A stretch of DNA of 64,000 nt from Pomphorhynchus laevis (GCA_012934845.2 WNNJ02000831.1:1-64000), one strand, 5' to 3'. Positions 20,624 to 32,340 are shown, counted from the stretch's first letter. The notes: generated from the letters alone by a model not told the origin. Made by a program: numbers and translations.

Positions 20624-20902
20624 TTATTTCATCAAAGACTTTGACAACAGCTTTTTATTCAAACATTTTTCTATCCATTTTATGCACTTGTGAACATCTG
20701 GGCTCTTTTTGAGTCTAAACAACTTGACAAATTTCCATTCCACGGTATAACTCTGAAGGGCGTATTTTAAATTACTCCTCGATATTTGCTCTTCTACTTC
20801 GTCGCTTGGTAATATAATAGCCAACGGATTTTTACGGTTTCTCTTCTTTGAATGCGTTATTAAATGAATGAGCTCGCAAAATGCCACACCAAATCGATCC
20901 AT
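20624..20902 (-). CDS. Hypothetical protein, 92 aa
   Basis: ATG at 20902 and stop at 20624, less AT-rich than its flanks. The peptide is basic with a lysine-rich C-terminal half (FRLKKSPDVHKCIKWIEKCL) and an N-terminal hydrophobic/amphipathic part (MDRFGVAFCELIHLITHSKK). No membrane helix or known domain is evident. It may be a complete single-exon gene or a first exon. Composition suggests real coding sequence, but the family is unknown. Confidence 0.4.
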   Translation of the reverse strand: MDRFGVAFCELIHLITHSKKRNRKNPLAIILPSDEVEEQISRSNLKYALQSYTVEWKFVKLFRLKKSPDVHKCIKWIEKCLNKKLLSKSLMK

Positions 20903-20904
20903 AC

Positions 20905-21290
20905 ATATAACTGAATTTCATGCATTTCATTTGTAGTGATATTTGAATTGCAAGAAAAACAAAACGTCAACTCAACAGTCAATTTTGGTTATAAATTATT
21001 TAAAATAATTTTCATAAATACTGTCACATATTTTATTATAAAAATTAAATTATATAATAATTACAGATAGCATAAAAAAGACTTTGAGATTATAGAACTT
21101 TAAATATTAAAAACTTTAATAATTATATCCAGAAACAATCAGTTCGTTAAAATATTAGTTACAACTAATTACACCACTGAAAATTTTTGGTTTAAAAATG
21201 TATTCTTACAATAGAATGACTATTCTTGGATAAATATTAGATAAAATATCTCGGTTGCTACTAAAGTTCAATCAAGTTCAATCGAGTTCA
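20905..21290. other. Intergenic
   Basis: No feature recognised before the LINE. Confidence 0.45.
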
Positions 21291-23899
21291 GCTGTTGCAG
21301 ACAAGATATGATCAACTACTATGACAACGCGCTGATGTTATTGCAGCTCTGCAGCTTTATTCAAAAATTGCGACTGTGCGAAAGCCGATAAGCGCAGCAC
21401 ACATTGAAGAAATGTTGTAAAGGGAATTCGTCTACCATCTCTTCTAAAAATACGTATCTCGGTAAAAGCACGTCACTGCCAGCAAATGATGATAAACTTG
21501 CCACAATGGAGAAGACGTTGTCTGCATTGCTACCAGATATGTCTAAGAATCTCAAATGTTTCCAAAAATAGATGTTACAACATCGGATTCTGATCTGGTT
21601 GAACACTTCATACAGTGTGCGAAGTGTCCAGCATATACTAAGTCGTAGTTGTATTTCCTAAGGTTATTACCGCGCGACTTTTAACTGCAGAAACCATTGT
21701 ACGGTTATTGCGTAGCTTTGTCCATTGAGGAACTTTGCAGAGAAATACAGCAAATGAGTGAGGTTTTACCGAAAAGCGCTTTCCAAGGAAATCAGAAGAG
21801 AGGAGGTGAACAAGATTGTTCATAATATGCGGCATTAGTAAAAAGACTTTAATATCATCAATGCAACGGAACATATGCCAGGCAATTAATGCGTCTTCGA
21901 AGGAATCGGACGTTATAACCACTATATTTGTGGATGCTGAAATGAGAATGGCGAGTTTCAGAGCGCAAAGGATAATAGTTCATGGTATAGTAGAAGGTAA
22001 CAATGTTGAGATGGTTCCGAAGATCCTGACAAAGCTTTGTCTCTCTTACGAAAACCCCGTTCCATTTTTAGACTTTCTGAAAAACAAACAGACATATAAA
22101 GATGAATCATGATCACTTTGAGTGATAAGCACGCCGCTCATGCAACAAAGAATGCTTACAGGCCCATAGACTCAAAGTTCTCATGTGTCTACATATCACC
22201 TGATAGGTCTATTGTGGTACGTGAGGTACATTCAATCTCACTTGATAAGCTTCGAGAAATTCGACGAAAGCATCTTAATCAGCGTTTCGTCCTACGCAAT
22301 ATAGGGATTTTAAAGATAAATATATATCTCTGTAGCGGGTCAAAGTATCAGTCCTAGACATGAAACAGCCTCTCGGGCAATGAGTACATCTCAAGTCTCG
22401 ACTCAAAACGAGCTCATCACTATTTCAATAGTTTCTGTTCATGATGCCAATTTACCTACATTATAGAAACGAGCAACTAAAAGCGTCCATAATGTGTTAA
22501 ATCATAACACCGAAATTCCTACACATTATTCACTGCTGGGTCAACCGGGTCATCCATCATAAATGCTGTCACTGATATCTTAACCAGATCATCCATCATT
22601 TGACTGGGCCTTCTCAACTACAATCATTGCACTCAAAGGTCAACTCGATTCTACATTGTCTTTATTATTAACATAGACCAGATCAACAAATCTCATAGGG
22701 TAGTCACTTTTCGCCCATGCTATTCTTTGCAGCTTACAGATTTCACATCTGAACTAGCTTCTTCTACAATATCCACTTGCCTATCCTCACATCCTCCTGA
22801 TGTCCTTGCTAACCTTTAATACTCCCAAATTTCTTTTATCATCGATTATAATTTTCCACTTCGGAAAATCCTATCACGTAAACACTATAAAAACCACCAA
22901 TTTTTTCATTTTCAACACTATCCATCGTATTAATACTATTGCATATCACTTTTATCAGATTTCCCAACTTGTATTACTGCCCTCTGTATCGCTTTATTCA
23001 CACTTCAGCACGTATACTTCTTCGACGCCTACGCTTTGATTCCATCTTTAATGATCTTATCAACCTTCTTGGTCACGGGGAAGGATGGGCTTTTTATTTT
23101 CGTGGCATTCAGCTCAACTTCCGTAAGCCACGCCCATTCTCTAGTGAATAACTCATGTAACCCCTTTTTGTGTCATAATTTATCCTTCACAGTGCTTGAC
23201 TCTGATGGACTGACTTCACTTATTGTAATTCATGTCACAAATGGGAGGGGGCACTGGTCCTCTAAATGTTCTTTTCCTTGGAGGTGTGGAGTCTGTGGTT
23301 CCTCTAAGGATCATGCTGGCAGTAAGTGTGAAAAGCCGCCACACTGCATTAACTTTGACGATAACCATCCTGTATTGTCCAGAAAGTGCAGCCTCTTAAA
23401 ATCATACAAAAACAATCATTGCAGACCTCCTTCCATTCCGGCTAACTTTGCCGAAGCAGCCAAATCTAATCTCAACGATAGTATAATGACGCAGACGGAA
23501 ATAAACAAGATCATAGATGCTAGGCAGCAAGTCGACATGCAGGAACTACATAAACTTATCCAACACTTATCCTCAAAGCTAGACGAAGTACGAACACTTC
23601 CTATGACTACTTTAAAGACAAAAAAGGCCCCGTACTCAAAGAAAATAAATGCATCCTTACAAAGACTTGTTTCACTCAAACTGGCGAAAAAAGAAAAAGG
23701 TTGGAAACTAGCGGCGATTTTCACGGAAAATGAAGATTATGCCGTGGGCAAAAGTATCCACCAAGTATGGTCGAATGTAAGAAAGGCAACCTTCTCACCT
23801 CCAGTTCTGACTAGGAGGAGACATCCCACACCAGTTAAATCAAGGGCCTGTAACACTGAATATCCTTCAGTGGAATTCGGAAGGTACTTTTGCCCTTAG
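21290..23899 (+). mobile_element. LINE ORF1 (gag-like) region, decayed
   Basis: Noticeably higher GC than the flanks. Plus-strand frames in order are IAALQLYSKIATVRKPISAA (21.33 kb), a 98-aa frame to 22112, DKLREIRRKHLNQRFVLRNI (to ~22.36 kb), then 23036-23899 with zinc knuckles: HWSSKC, CGVCGSSKDHAGSKC and CINFDDNHPVLSRKC (its second Cys replaced by Phe), followed by LLKSYKN and a charged tail. Three CCHC knuckles of this type mark ORF1 proteins of R1/Jockey/I-group LINEs, which coat the RNA. Several stops and frame changes; dead. Confidence 0.75.
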
Positions 23900-25310
23900 C
23901 CTTCTATCTGGTAGAGATGCACATGTTATAGGCCTTCATAGGACGCGGTCTATCCGTATCCCCCAGGACATTACTCGATTTATCCCTAAACATGTATATT
24001 CCCACTATACTCCGTACATAACCCCTCCTCGCTCATCTTCATCTCAAGGTTTTTTTAACCTTAGTTAAATGCTCCTTAAGATCATCCTTATACTGAACTT
24101 TTCTTGTCCAGCCCTATCTTGTTTAGCTATATCACTCTGTATAAACTGTAAACGTATAAGTATAACAAATATCTATATCCAACTGGGAGAAATTCACAAT
24201 AGCAGTGACCTTCTCGATAGTATTTTGGGAAGTGGCTATGACATGTGACTCGGTGACATCAACGACAGAACTGGTCGTTGAAGACTAGACTACCTAAAAA
24301 AGTTCTCTGACGTTGAATTAATTTATAGGAAGGATTTTGTTCAACACAATTGAGTATTATAATGCAAAGGTATGGATCTCATTATCTACCTCTCACCTGG
24401 CGATAACATACATAGACTACTTTAAAAAAGTTCTCTAACTTTGGAACGATAATATATAAGCCTATTCAGGCTTCGATCAAGAAAAGCAGTATACCGAACT
24501 TTCTATCTGAAGATGATTTTAAGGGGCTAGAAAATGAATAAGCCCCTTGGGTTGCCTGCGAGAATCGTTAACAGGGTGGAAATATTTTTTGTATACCAAA
24601 CGATTATTTTATGAAGATGACCTTGATGCATGTCAGTTCTACCCTGTTACAGGTGTGCCTCAAGGTTCCCCACTTTCTCTAATCTTGTATCTTGCTGCCT
24701 CCATTGAACTTTACAAAAAATTTAAACTCGACCAACATCTAGTGGTATATGCTGATGATGCCACATCCCTGTTTTCTGATAGCAGGTGCAAAGATGTCAT
24801 CTCGGACATCAGTCGTTTCATTTTAAGATTAAAAGATCAGTTACCCTCATCCAATCTTATTTTAAATTTCAACAAATCGCTTGTGATAGTCTTTCATGGC
24901 GCTTCTGCCACCAAAAAGAAACTTAAGAGACTAGCACTCTCTGCACTCTCCTCCATTTTGCAGCCTCAATTACTCCCTATTGTAAAGAGTAAAATATCTG
25001 GGGTCACCGTTAAGGTGAATTGGTCAGCGAAAGCTCTCCTGGATAGACTTAAACATACTCTGAGAAAGCTAGGTGGGCCCTAAAATAGGCTCAGCATCTG
25101 TCGTTAAATGGGAAAACCTAAGTGCGCCTCTGGGTTATTTGGGCTATATCGGGATTAGTCTTCTTTTTAAGAGGAGATCCCCAGAGCAAAGACTAAGGTT
25201 TCTCAAGCTTCACATCTCGCGATTACCGAACATAGACTGTTTGGACTGGATTCTTCGGGGGGAGGTGAAATACCCCGGATTGTTCAGTCGGAGAGCGACG
25301 TGTTGATGTG
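23900..25310 (+). mobile_element. LINE ORF2 (endonuclease-RT) region, decayed
   Basis: Continues the ORF1 region in the same orientation. About 24.16-24.28 kb reads an AP-endonuclease remnant (NIYIQLGEIHNSSDLLDSIL ending in GDINDRTG). 24547-25083 encodes an RT palm: TGVPQGSPLSLILY (motif B) and VVYADDATSLFSD (motif C, about 24748). 25073-25306 encodes the thumb/C-terminal part (LGYLGYIGISLLFKR, EQRLRFLKLHIS). Motif A and much of the fingers are missing, so there is at least one internal deletion plus several frame breaks. With ORF1 this makes a roughly 4-kb LINE in the R1/Jockey/I assemblage. Confidence 0.78.
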
Positions 25311-25319
25311 GCTTGAAGG

Positions 25320-26340
25320 CTCAGATCTCTGTTGACCTGAGGCCGTAGCATACTGAAGACTACTTGAATGATAGCGACCTTCTGACTTTTTGTTTTCGTT
25401 TTTCTGCATGTCTCTTTTTAAAGTATTTATAGGTTGTATAGTTTTTTAAGAAAAAACTATACATATATTCATATGCACATACTCTTATTTGTAAACGGCG
25501 TTATAGACGTTGGACCTGTCTAAAAGTTTCTCTGCATCTAAAACAGGATAGTATCTTCTATTAATGATTTAACACATGGCCGTACGGCTTTCTTTCCTTA
25601 ATTTTGTTTCATTTGAGGCATTTACCAATTATGATATTTTGCCTATAATGCTGCTTTCTATCTTCTTATAATTTTTGTTATAACTTCAAGTCATCACTAG
25701 TAGAGTAAAATATCGTAAATGGGCATACTATTTGAACTTTGCGTTATAATAAAATTATAAGAAGCAGCAAAATCGACAAAATATAACGAAGTAGCAAAAT
25801 ATAACGAAGCAGCAAAATCGACAAAATATCATAATTGGTAGATGCTGCAAATGAACAGAACTTTCGGAAAGTTAAGCCGTTTTGTCACATTTTGGCTTAT
25901 CAGTAGAATATACTATGTGTTGCTGAATTCTAAGATCTACTTCTAAAAGTGTCAAACGTCTACAAAGCCTAATGCAGATCGGCATATGTGCAGATAAATT
26001 TTGTTATTTCAATTACTTACCTAATATGACCAATTGTGCCCCCAGTATATTATAGTGCCATAAAGCAATGTAGATTTTTTCCCTAAAAGCACAGAATGTG
26101 CTTTTGTTATTGTGCTTTCTGAATTGACAGAATACATCTGCCAATTATGATATTTTGATTATTGCTTCAATTCATGAATACAATAAATAAAATATATTTA
26201 AATAATATCTGATATAAAATATAATAATTTTAAAAAATTTATTATTCTGATATAAAATATAATAATTTTAAAAAATTCTTGTAATAAATTTTATATTTTA
26301 TATTTTACATACAAAAAAAACCAAATAAAATCAAAAGTTC
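25320..26340. repeat. Post-LINE spacer with hairpins and an imperfect fold-back
   Basis: 25436-25463 is a near-perfect hairpin (GTATAGTTTTTT/AAAAAACTATAC). 25607-25675 and 25749-25851 form an imperfect inverted pair (GCATTTACCAATTATGATAT against its complement). The right arm holds a tandem of (A)AGYAGCAAAATCGACAAAATA-type units. A ~30-bp direct duplication lies at 26210-26280. No gene. Confidence 0.55.
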
Positions 26341-26354
26341 AATTCGAGATTAGT

Positions 26355-26600
26355 GGGTCATCGGCCTACTCACTAATGCAGGCGGCGTTGCCCCGCTGCA
26401 CTGTCACCCTCAGTCGTAGCATGATCCACTTAAAAGAGCGCGGTTCTTCGGTTGGGCGCCTTAGTTTATTACCCAGCTGCTGCAGGAACGCTGTTACTCC
26501 TGACCCTACTGCGCCCCGTGATTCCACAGTCACTGGCATAAACAAGTATCGAGGTTTCGCTACAGTTGTTTTAATTTATAATAATTGTGTCTAACCTCAT
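26355..26600 (-). mobile_element. C-terminal fragment of an RLE-type retroelement protein
   Basis: A GC-rich island in AT-rich DNA. On the minus strand one frame reads VAKPRYLFMPVTVESRGAVG, SGVTAFLQQLGNKLRRPTEE, PRSFKWIMLRLRVTVQRGNA, ACISE and a stop. The pattern (F.PV.VES.G..G....FL..L... RL.V.VQRGNA) is the C-terminal end found in several RT proteins with a restriction-like endonuclease. The remainder is missing. It is not obviously the same family as the intact element at 54.7 kb. Confidence 0.5.
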
Positions 26601-27300
26601 TATCCTTTCAAATTAAACACGGGGTAAATAATAACTAAGCGTACCACAACAAAAATGTATTTAAAAGTATCTAGACAATGACATGCAAAGAGAAATTAAA
26701 TAATAACTTCTCTATTGTGCGAATGCGTAAATTAAATACAGTCGATCATAATCAATAGTTTTAATATTGCTTTAAAACAATATATCGATGTAAATATTGA
26801 TTTAATTTAAATATCAATCACTGTTTTACTGTGACATTATATTTGATTTTTTATAAATATGTGTTGTATTACACCGTAAAACTATTTGAGCAGCATCTAT
26901 GCACTCAGCAGTGGAGAGAATATCTTATTGATCATACAAAATAAGGCGAAACATATTTCTTTCCGGAAGTTCATTTCGTTTGCAGTATTGGCCTATGATA
27001 TTTTACTAATCCTTCTGCATTGTTTCATGATTATTATCTGTAACAGTAAGATGGATAAAAGATTTTATTAGAATTGCCTAAATCTTATTATAATCAATCA
27101 ATGATGTTATTTTAATTTTCATTTGTCGATAAAAATAAGAAACAAAACAGTGAAACTAAGAATTTTGTAGTTTTGGATTTAAAATCACCACAAAATGATT
27201 TAAAATCACAAGGATTTGTGATTTTAAAAATTAATTTGTAAAATCAAAAAAATATTAATTTTTTGAATTAATAAATTGATTTATTTTTTAATACTCACAA
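26600..27300. other. Intergenic AT-rich DNA
   Basis: A short 61-aa frame at 26886-27071 has no supporting context. Nothing else recognised. Confidence 0.5.
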
Positions 27301-27308
27301 TTAGTAAT

Positions 27309-27610
27309 AAATTTGTCGTCATAACATATACTTTGGGTTCAACAAGCAAACGATCGAGAACTATTTTTTCAGCACTTCAAGCTAGAATACTCAAACGTGT
27401 ATTTGTAAAGAACCAAACATCTGGATCGAAAGAAATTTCAAATCTATCTGACATTACAGGAATAGAGAAGCGAATCATACAGGTATACAATATGGCAATT
27501 TACAATTACAAAATAATTGAATATCAATTGAAATCGTTGCATTTCAGCCCAGAGAAACCACGTTTAATTTTAAATAATCACAAAATAAATTTTTAAATTT
27601 GTCGTCATAA
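27309..27610 (+). pseudogene. Isolated homeodomain exon flanked by 16-bp direct repeats
   Basis: Between two exact copies of AAATTTGTCGTCATAA (27309-27324 and 27595-27610) lies ~270 bp. It encodes KRSRTIFSALQARILKRVFV, KNQTSGSKEISNLSDITGIE and KRIIQ, matching helices 1, 2 and the start of helix 3 of a homeodomain (RT.FS.LQ...LK..F ... I..L....G+.KR.+Q). The coding match stops at CAG followed by GTATAC, exactly where many homeobox genes have an intron (before VWFQN). The retained intron-like sequence reaches a TTTCAG, but the following bases do not give WFQN. The closest resemblance is to ZFHX-type homeodomains. The direct repeats look like a target-site duplication, so this appears to be a captured genomic or pre-mRNA fragment, not a working gene. 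Confidence 0.6.
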
Positions 27611-27619
27611 AAATATAGC

Positions 27620-27840
27620 GACAAGAATAAACTATTAAAATCGCGTTTTGTAAAATTAAAATTCAAGAAGAATTTTATATAAAATATTGTTTTATTATTT
27701 TACATTGTTTTATTGATTTAAAACAATATATCGATTTAATTATTGATTAAATTTAAATATAAAATGATATTATCCTGTTTATTGTATTAATTAGCTAGGA
27801 TCACTTGCAGCAATAAGGTTCTACCTTAATGTCACGATTA
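27620..27840. other. AT-rich spacer
   Basis: Nothing recognised. Confidence 0.45.
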
Positions 27841-27842
27841 TT

Positions 27843-28142
27843 TCATGAAATGCAGCTATATTTCATTTTATTAGTTCCAAATATGAATATTCCAGCGTTG
27901 CATTCAGCAAGTGCAACGTTCCACATATATCTATATTGACCGTAGCCTGACGTTTCGATGAATTTGTAAACTACATGGTTTATCTTAGTGCAACTTAACG
28001 ACAATAATTCGATTGATTCAGCAATTTTGCTGGCTTTTGTTTTTGCAATATTTGCAATGAAACTTGATTTTCCACTATTTTCTAATCCACATACTAGGAC
28101 AAGCACGGCTTTGTGCTTATTCTTACCGGAGAATTCGCCCAT
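27843..28142 (-). CDS. ARL6-like small GTPase, N-terminal half only
   Basis: ATG at 28142. Encodes a P-loop (CGLENSGKSSF, residues about 19-29), a switch II-like ETSGYGQYRYMW in place of DMSGQGRYRNLW, and AECNAGIFIFGTN corresponding to EGQAIIFVIDSS of ARL6/BBS3. ARL6 recruits the BBSome coat to ciliary membranes. The similarity breaks off after ~90 residues: G4 (NKxD) and G5 are absent and a stop follows, with no credible donor at the break. The N-terminus lacks an evident amphipathic myristoylated helix (it begins MGEFSG). Either the gene has lost its 3' half or the rest was moved away; probably a non-functional fragment. Confidence 0.55.
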   Translation of the reverse strand: MGEFSGKNKHKAVLVLVCGLENSGKSSFIANIAKTKASKIAESIELLSLSCTKINHVVYKFIETSGYGQYRYMWNVALAECNAGIFIFGTNKMKYSCIS

Positions 28143-28149
28143 GTTCGAC

Positions 28150-28660
28150 TAGGTGTATTTAAATATAATCAGCAAAATACATTTTGGCGCTAATTTAAAA
28201 GATTCGATTAATTATTAATTAACATCTGAATTGAATCATCAACGTCCTTAATGTTTGTGTAACCTCATTTTACTAAATTAAAATCGTTTTAATTCGAATT
28301 ATGTTTTTAGACGATTTGATATTTGGTTTTTTTCAGTGAATGTTTCTCCAAAAACACTAAAATCATTAATGTATTTATAGTCAGTGTTTGTCATTTTTAT
28401 TTTTATTTAAAAAATTATAATGATGATAAAGATCATAAGAAAATAAAAAATGATCTTTTAGTCCAGTTAAATTACAGTTTAAATTGGAATAATATATGTT
28501 ATTACTTTGTAATAAAATAACAAATAGTTACAAAATATACTTTATTCTCCATTGAACGAAACTACTTACTATGAATACTTATCGGGAAGTAGAAATCTCG
28601 ATAAATAACATGATAAGACAATAGTAATAATAACTTAATTTAGGACTTAATTTATAAACC
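28150..28660. other. Intergenic
   Basis: A 65-aa frame at 28323-28520 is compositionally AT noise. No other feature before the tRNA. Confidence 0.5.
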
Positions 28661-28662
28661 AT

Positions 28663-28744
28663 GTCAGGTTGGCCGAGTGGTCTAAGGCGTTAGACTTAAG
28701 ATCTAATCACTCATGTGATCGTGGGTTCGAACCCCACACCTGAC
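28663..28744 (+). tRNA. tRNA-Leu (anticodon UAA)
   Basis: 82 nt with a 7-bp acceptor stem (GTCAGGT/ACCTGAC), D-arm with A-box GGCCGAGTGGTC, anticodon stem TTAGA/TCTAA with loop CTTAAGA (UAA at 28697-28699), a long class II variable arm (CACTCATGTGATCGTG region) and T-arm with B-box GGTTCGAACCC. No intron and no encoded CCA, as expected for a nuclear eukaryotic gene. A TTTT run at ~28754 can end Pol III transcription. It appears intact. Confidence 0.95.
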
Positions 28745-28745
28745 T

Positions 28746-29040
28746 TTAGAGCTGTTTTGTTTAAATTAGCTTTTCCATTTCACTGCATTTACATTATAAA
28801 GATGTGTCAAATGCGAGAAATATAAAGATGTGTCAAATACAAGAGAAAATATTAGTCAACATATAAGAGAAAGAATTTTAAGGATACTTTAATACGTAAT
28901 CTCTTAAGTATTAATACTTAATATAACGTATTTTTTCTTTTTTAAAAATAAATTATCAACACAATACTATTAAAATATTAAATTTACAATATAATAAAAA
29001 TAAATTTAAATATATATTAAAAATAAATATATTAAAAATA
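28746..29040. other. AT-rich spacer
   Basis: A short direct duplication (AAAGATGTGTCAAAT) at about 28798-28840. No gene. Confidence 0.45.
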
Positions 29041-29280
29041 AATTTAAATTATTACCCGAAAATTTTTTATGGGTAATAACAATATCTTTGTATTAGAATA
29101 AGATACACTAGATAATCAAATTTCATAACAGGAAATACTTCATTAGAATGAATTTGGCCCCTCTTCTATGATCGGTCGAAGGATAGGTTCCAAAACATGA
29201 TAACATATCAGTTCATCTTGACGACCAATAATCCTTATTCAGGATTAGAATAATTTAATTTATTTAAATTATTTAAATAA
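29040..29280 (+). mobile_element. Naiad-type PLE tail, diverged
   Basis: GAAAATTTTTTATGGGTAAT and TTGTATTAGAATAAGATAC (end of RT and start of tail), then a decayed structured block (GGAAATACTTCATTAG, TTTGGCCCC, AACATGATAACATATCAG). The GGCCCC partner strand has been lost. Confidence 0.7.
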
Positions 29281-29599
29281 TTTTCAAAATTAATAAAATA
29301 ATTCTGATAGCTTTTGAATTCGATAGATTTAATTTCGAAAAGATTTAACTTAAACAATATTTTTGCAATAAGAATTATTTTATTTTTCTGGTTTCTATTA
29401 TATAACTAATTTTTGTATATTTTCTTCTTTAATGAAGAATTAAAATAAGAATAATTTTCATACAAGGATGTATTATTCGCTGCATTTTTCTTCTTTAGTT
29501 ACATACAGGGGATTAGGTGAGAATCTGTTTTACCTGATAAAAAAACAAAGTTTACCAATTAATCAGTAATCAGTAAATTGTCCGCATCAAGATCATTTG

Positions 29600-29945
29600 A
29601 ACTATCAGGATTCAATATATCCATGAAAGTGCAAGTGTCGATTATATATCCATGTTAGGCACAATCGCTCGAAGTGCTTCATCGAATAAGCAGCGACGAC
29701 TTCTTCAGGCAACACATTCCACAAGTTGAGTGCTCGATGTGAGAGTCAATAGTTAGCAAGCAACTGAGAATGGTGCCTATTATACAGATTTTCAAGTGAC
29801 CGCGTAATGTCATAATGCTCAATTCAAGGATTTCAGTAGGGAAGCCATCAAGTTTGTTTACAATTGTCCAAAGGCAGGGCAAGTCTAGTAAGACAAATCT
29901 GTCACGAATCGAGCTTATCCCTAGCGCCTGCATCCGCATGCAGTA
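29600..29945 (-). mobile_element. LINE ORF2 C-terminal fragment
   Basis: Minus-strand frames read ALGISSIRDRFVLLDLPCLW, NKLDGFPTEILELSIMTLRG and, after a frame change, LNLWNVLPEEVVAAYSMKHF, the conserved terminus of many LINE RT proteins (TRGH...WN.LP..VV.A.S...F). 5'-truncated and decayed; clade not assigned. Confidence 0.6.
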
Positions 29946-30039
29946 GGACGTTTCTGCCCTAAATCATATTTTTTAAAATGTTAATCCGTATAACAGACTA
30001 ATTATTGATTAAGTTATGAATTAATCCGTATTCATAACA

Positions 30040-30365
30040 ACTTGCTTCTGATGGTATTTAGTTTGGATACCATCTAACAAATGCTTTGGATCGTACTTCT
30101 GATCAAATTGCTTGCGTTGGATAAACACAAATTGAAAAATATACACACTTTTTTATTATTAAATAATAAATTATTATATTATCATATTATATACATTTTT
30201 ATTAATATACAAATTTATTTCGACGTTTCAAAGACTGATATTTTTCAAGTAACATCGAACGTTAAAGTAAGCTCAACTTGTAAAGCGTTACTGTGTAGAC
30301 CAAAAATTCGACAACGTAGCTTTTATGCAGCGAATAATATATTATTCACTGCCATTATCTTATAG
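30040..30365 (+). other. Exon-like fragments, unrecognised
   Basis: After GGTATTTAG (about 30061) an open run encodes FGYHLTNALDRTSDQIACVG. A second run (FDVSKTDIFQVTSNVK) ends at a GTAAGC donor (about 30270). Composition suggests former host exons; no family recognised. Confidence 0.2.
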
Positions 30366-31000
30366 TTCCATTAATAGAACGATAAGGATGTTAAAGGATG
30401 TATGCAGCGAATAATTCGCTACGTTTTTTAAAGTTCCACAGGTTAAAGAATGTAAAGTATTTAAATTACTTAAATGATTTTGAACGAAACTAAAATATAT
30501 TAATATTATTTATTGTTGGTTTTATTTTTAAATTGTATAATTGAAATTATTTTGTATTGTTTATTAAACGTAGAATTTTGTATTGTTCATATATGTGAAA
30601 TCTCGTCAACGAAATAATGCGGTCATTCAAAAATATAAATGATAATCAAGGCTTAAAATAAATTTTCAAAGTTAATTTTGATAGCTTTTGAATTCGTCTT
30701 TAAAATATTTCGTTATCGAAAAGAATTAACTTAAAGAATATTTTTGTAATAAGAATAATATTATTTTTCTGGTTTCTATTAATCAATTTTTGTGTATTTT
30801 ATTCCTTAATGAAGAATTAATAAAATAAAAAAATAATTAAATAATAATTTTCAAGCGTTATTTCATATTATATTAAATACTTATTTGTATTATAAGCTAC
30901 TTATTTTGTATTATAAATTAATTAAAAATGGAAATATCGTTTTAAAAAAGCTTTTTTATATAAATCTTTAATTTCCTCTGATGTAATTTGATCACCTTTT
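30366..31000. other. Intergenic AT-rich DNA
   Basis: No gene. GCAGCGAATAAT recurs in direct and inverted form at 29.47, 30.33 and 30.40 kb. Confidence 0.45.
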
Positions 31001-31480
31001 GTAATATCTTATCTATCATCATTCCATATTCTAACTCAGAATATGTAACTTATGATACCTCATGATGGCCACTAATCCTTATTCTTATGCATCGTCTGTT
31101 ATTTGTCAATTCATAAAAATGGACTTTTATTTTTAATTTCATTTTTTATTTTAACTTGATAAAAATTATATGAAACCTTATATAATAATCATTTATTTTT
31201 TGATATTCTTGATTCGAATATATCGTATATATATTATAATGGAATAATTGCCAAAACCTGGTAGCAAAGCAGTTCCTTTTGATGACCTTTATTCATTATT
31301 CGAATATATAATGTGTTATTTATTAGTCGATTCATGAAAATTTATTTTTATTTTAAATTCCAATTTTAAATTGTGACTTGATGTAAATATAAATTGTATA
31401 AAATCTTATGTAATCATTTATTATTTATCTTTATTTTTTTACATAAAATCCGTAGACTCAGTTATCTCATCTGGTTATTA
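31000..31480 (+). mobile_element. Two or three Naiad-type PLE tail remnants
   Basis: 31075-31190 (CTAATCCTTATTCT, CGTCTGTTATTTG) and 31275-31475 (CAGTTCCTTTTGATGACCT, TTATTAGTCGATTCATGAA, ending CGTAGACTCAGTTATCTCAT) repeat the post-ribozyme part of the tail. Both are 5'-truncated and diverged. Confidence 0.65.
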
Positions 31481-32220
31481 AACTTGAAATATTATTGTGA
31501 TTTGTATGATCATTTATTTGCAAAAATCAATGGAAGCTGATTTATCAAATTTCATGAATTGATTTTAATTACAAAAACGACAATTTATTTTATCACTGCG
31601 TGCTATTTTAGAAAAGTGTGCACACTATGTGCAAAATTAGGCATCTTTGTTCAATTCAATATAATTGTATTTGAATGCAATCTTTTATAATTAAGATATA
31701 GGTTGTTGATAGATGCCGCTACTCTCATCATCTAATTATCTTCGAATCATGTGAGAAATCTCCTATTGATAGTTTGTAAATCCATCAGTGAATGATAGCA
31801 AGTTGAGTTCATTGTTCCTTTTTGTTAAGTAGCATTCAAAAAATTGGAAGCAGACACAATTAGAGATATGCACATTCTACTTTCATAGTAGAATGTGCAT
31901 TATGTCAATATGTTTATTGTAGCAGAGTGCTGTATTATATTCTTGACAGAGCATTGACTATATTGGACGATACAATTATTTGATATGCAATGTTATTAAT
32001 TTCTTGAAATGACAGAAGCACGGTATCACTGCGCTTGTCATTACAATATTACAGAAGATTGACATATAGATACGAAACAGATACTAGATATATGTAGGTT
32101 AATGGCATAACCTGCAATATATACGCCTTTTATTTACTGCAATGTATATATGGAATAATTAAAATTACAATTGAGATCAAAATATAACATTCAAATATAA
32201 GAACGATCAAATACAAAATT
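31481..32220. other. Intergenic; one 33-base hairpin
   Basis: 31868-31900 is a hairpin with a ~14-bp stem (ATGCACATTCTACT/AGTAGAATGTGCAT). No gene recognised. Confidence 0.5.
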
Positions 32221-32221
32221 C

Positions 32222-32340
32222 CTTATACATCGTCTGTTATATATTGGTCAAATCATAAAAAATGACTTTAATTTTAATTTAAATTTTAACTTGATATAAA
32301 TATAAATTGCCTAAAATCTTACAAAATAAGCAATTTATAA
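32222..32340 (+). mobile_element. Short Naiad-type tail remnant
   Basis: CATCGTCTGTTATATATTGG, then TTTTAACTTGATATAAAT, the family 3' sequence downstream of the structured block. Confidence 0.5.

Noticed and set aside
23416-23724. 102-aa minus-strand ORF
   Set aside because: Antisense shadow of the LINE ORF1 tail.
26355-26560. GC-rich island as a 5S/tRNA SINE or rRNA piece
   Set aside because: The minus strand is open and reads a retroelement C-terminal motif (FMPVTVESRG...VQRGNA).
27309-27610. Working homeobox gene
   Set aside because: No WFQN helix follows the intron-like sequence and no further exons were found. The flanking 16-bp repeats point to insertion.
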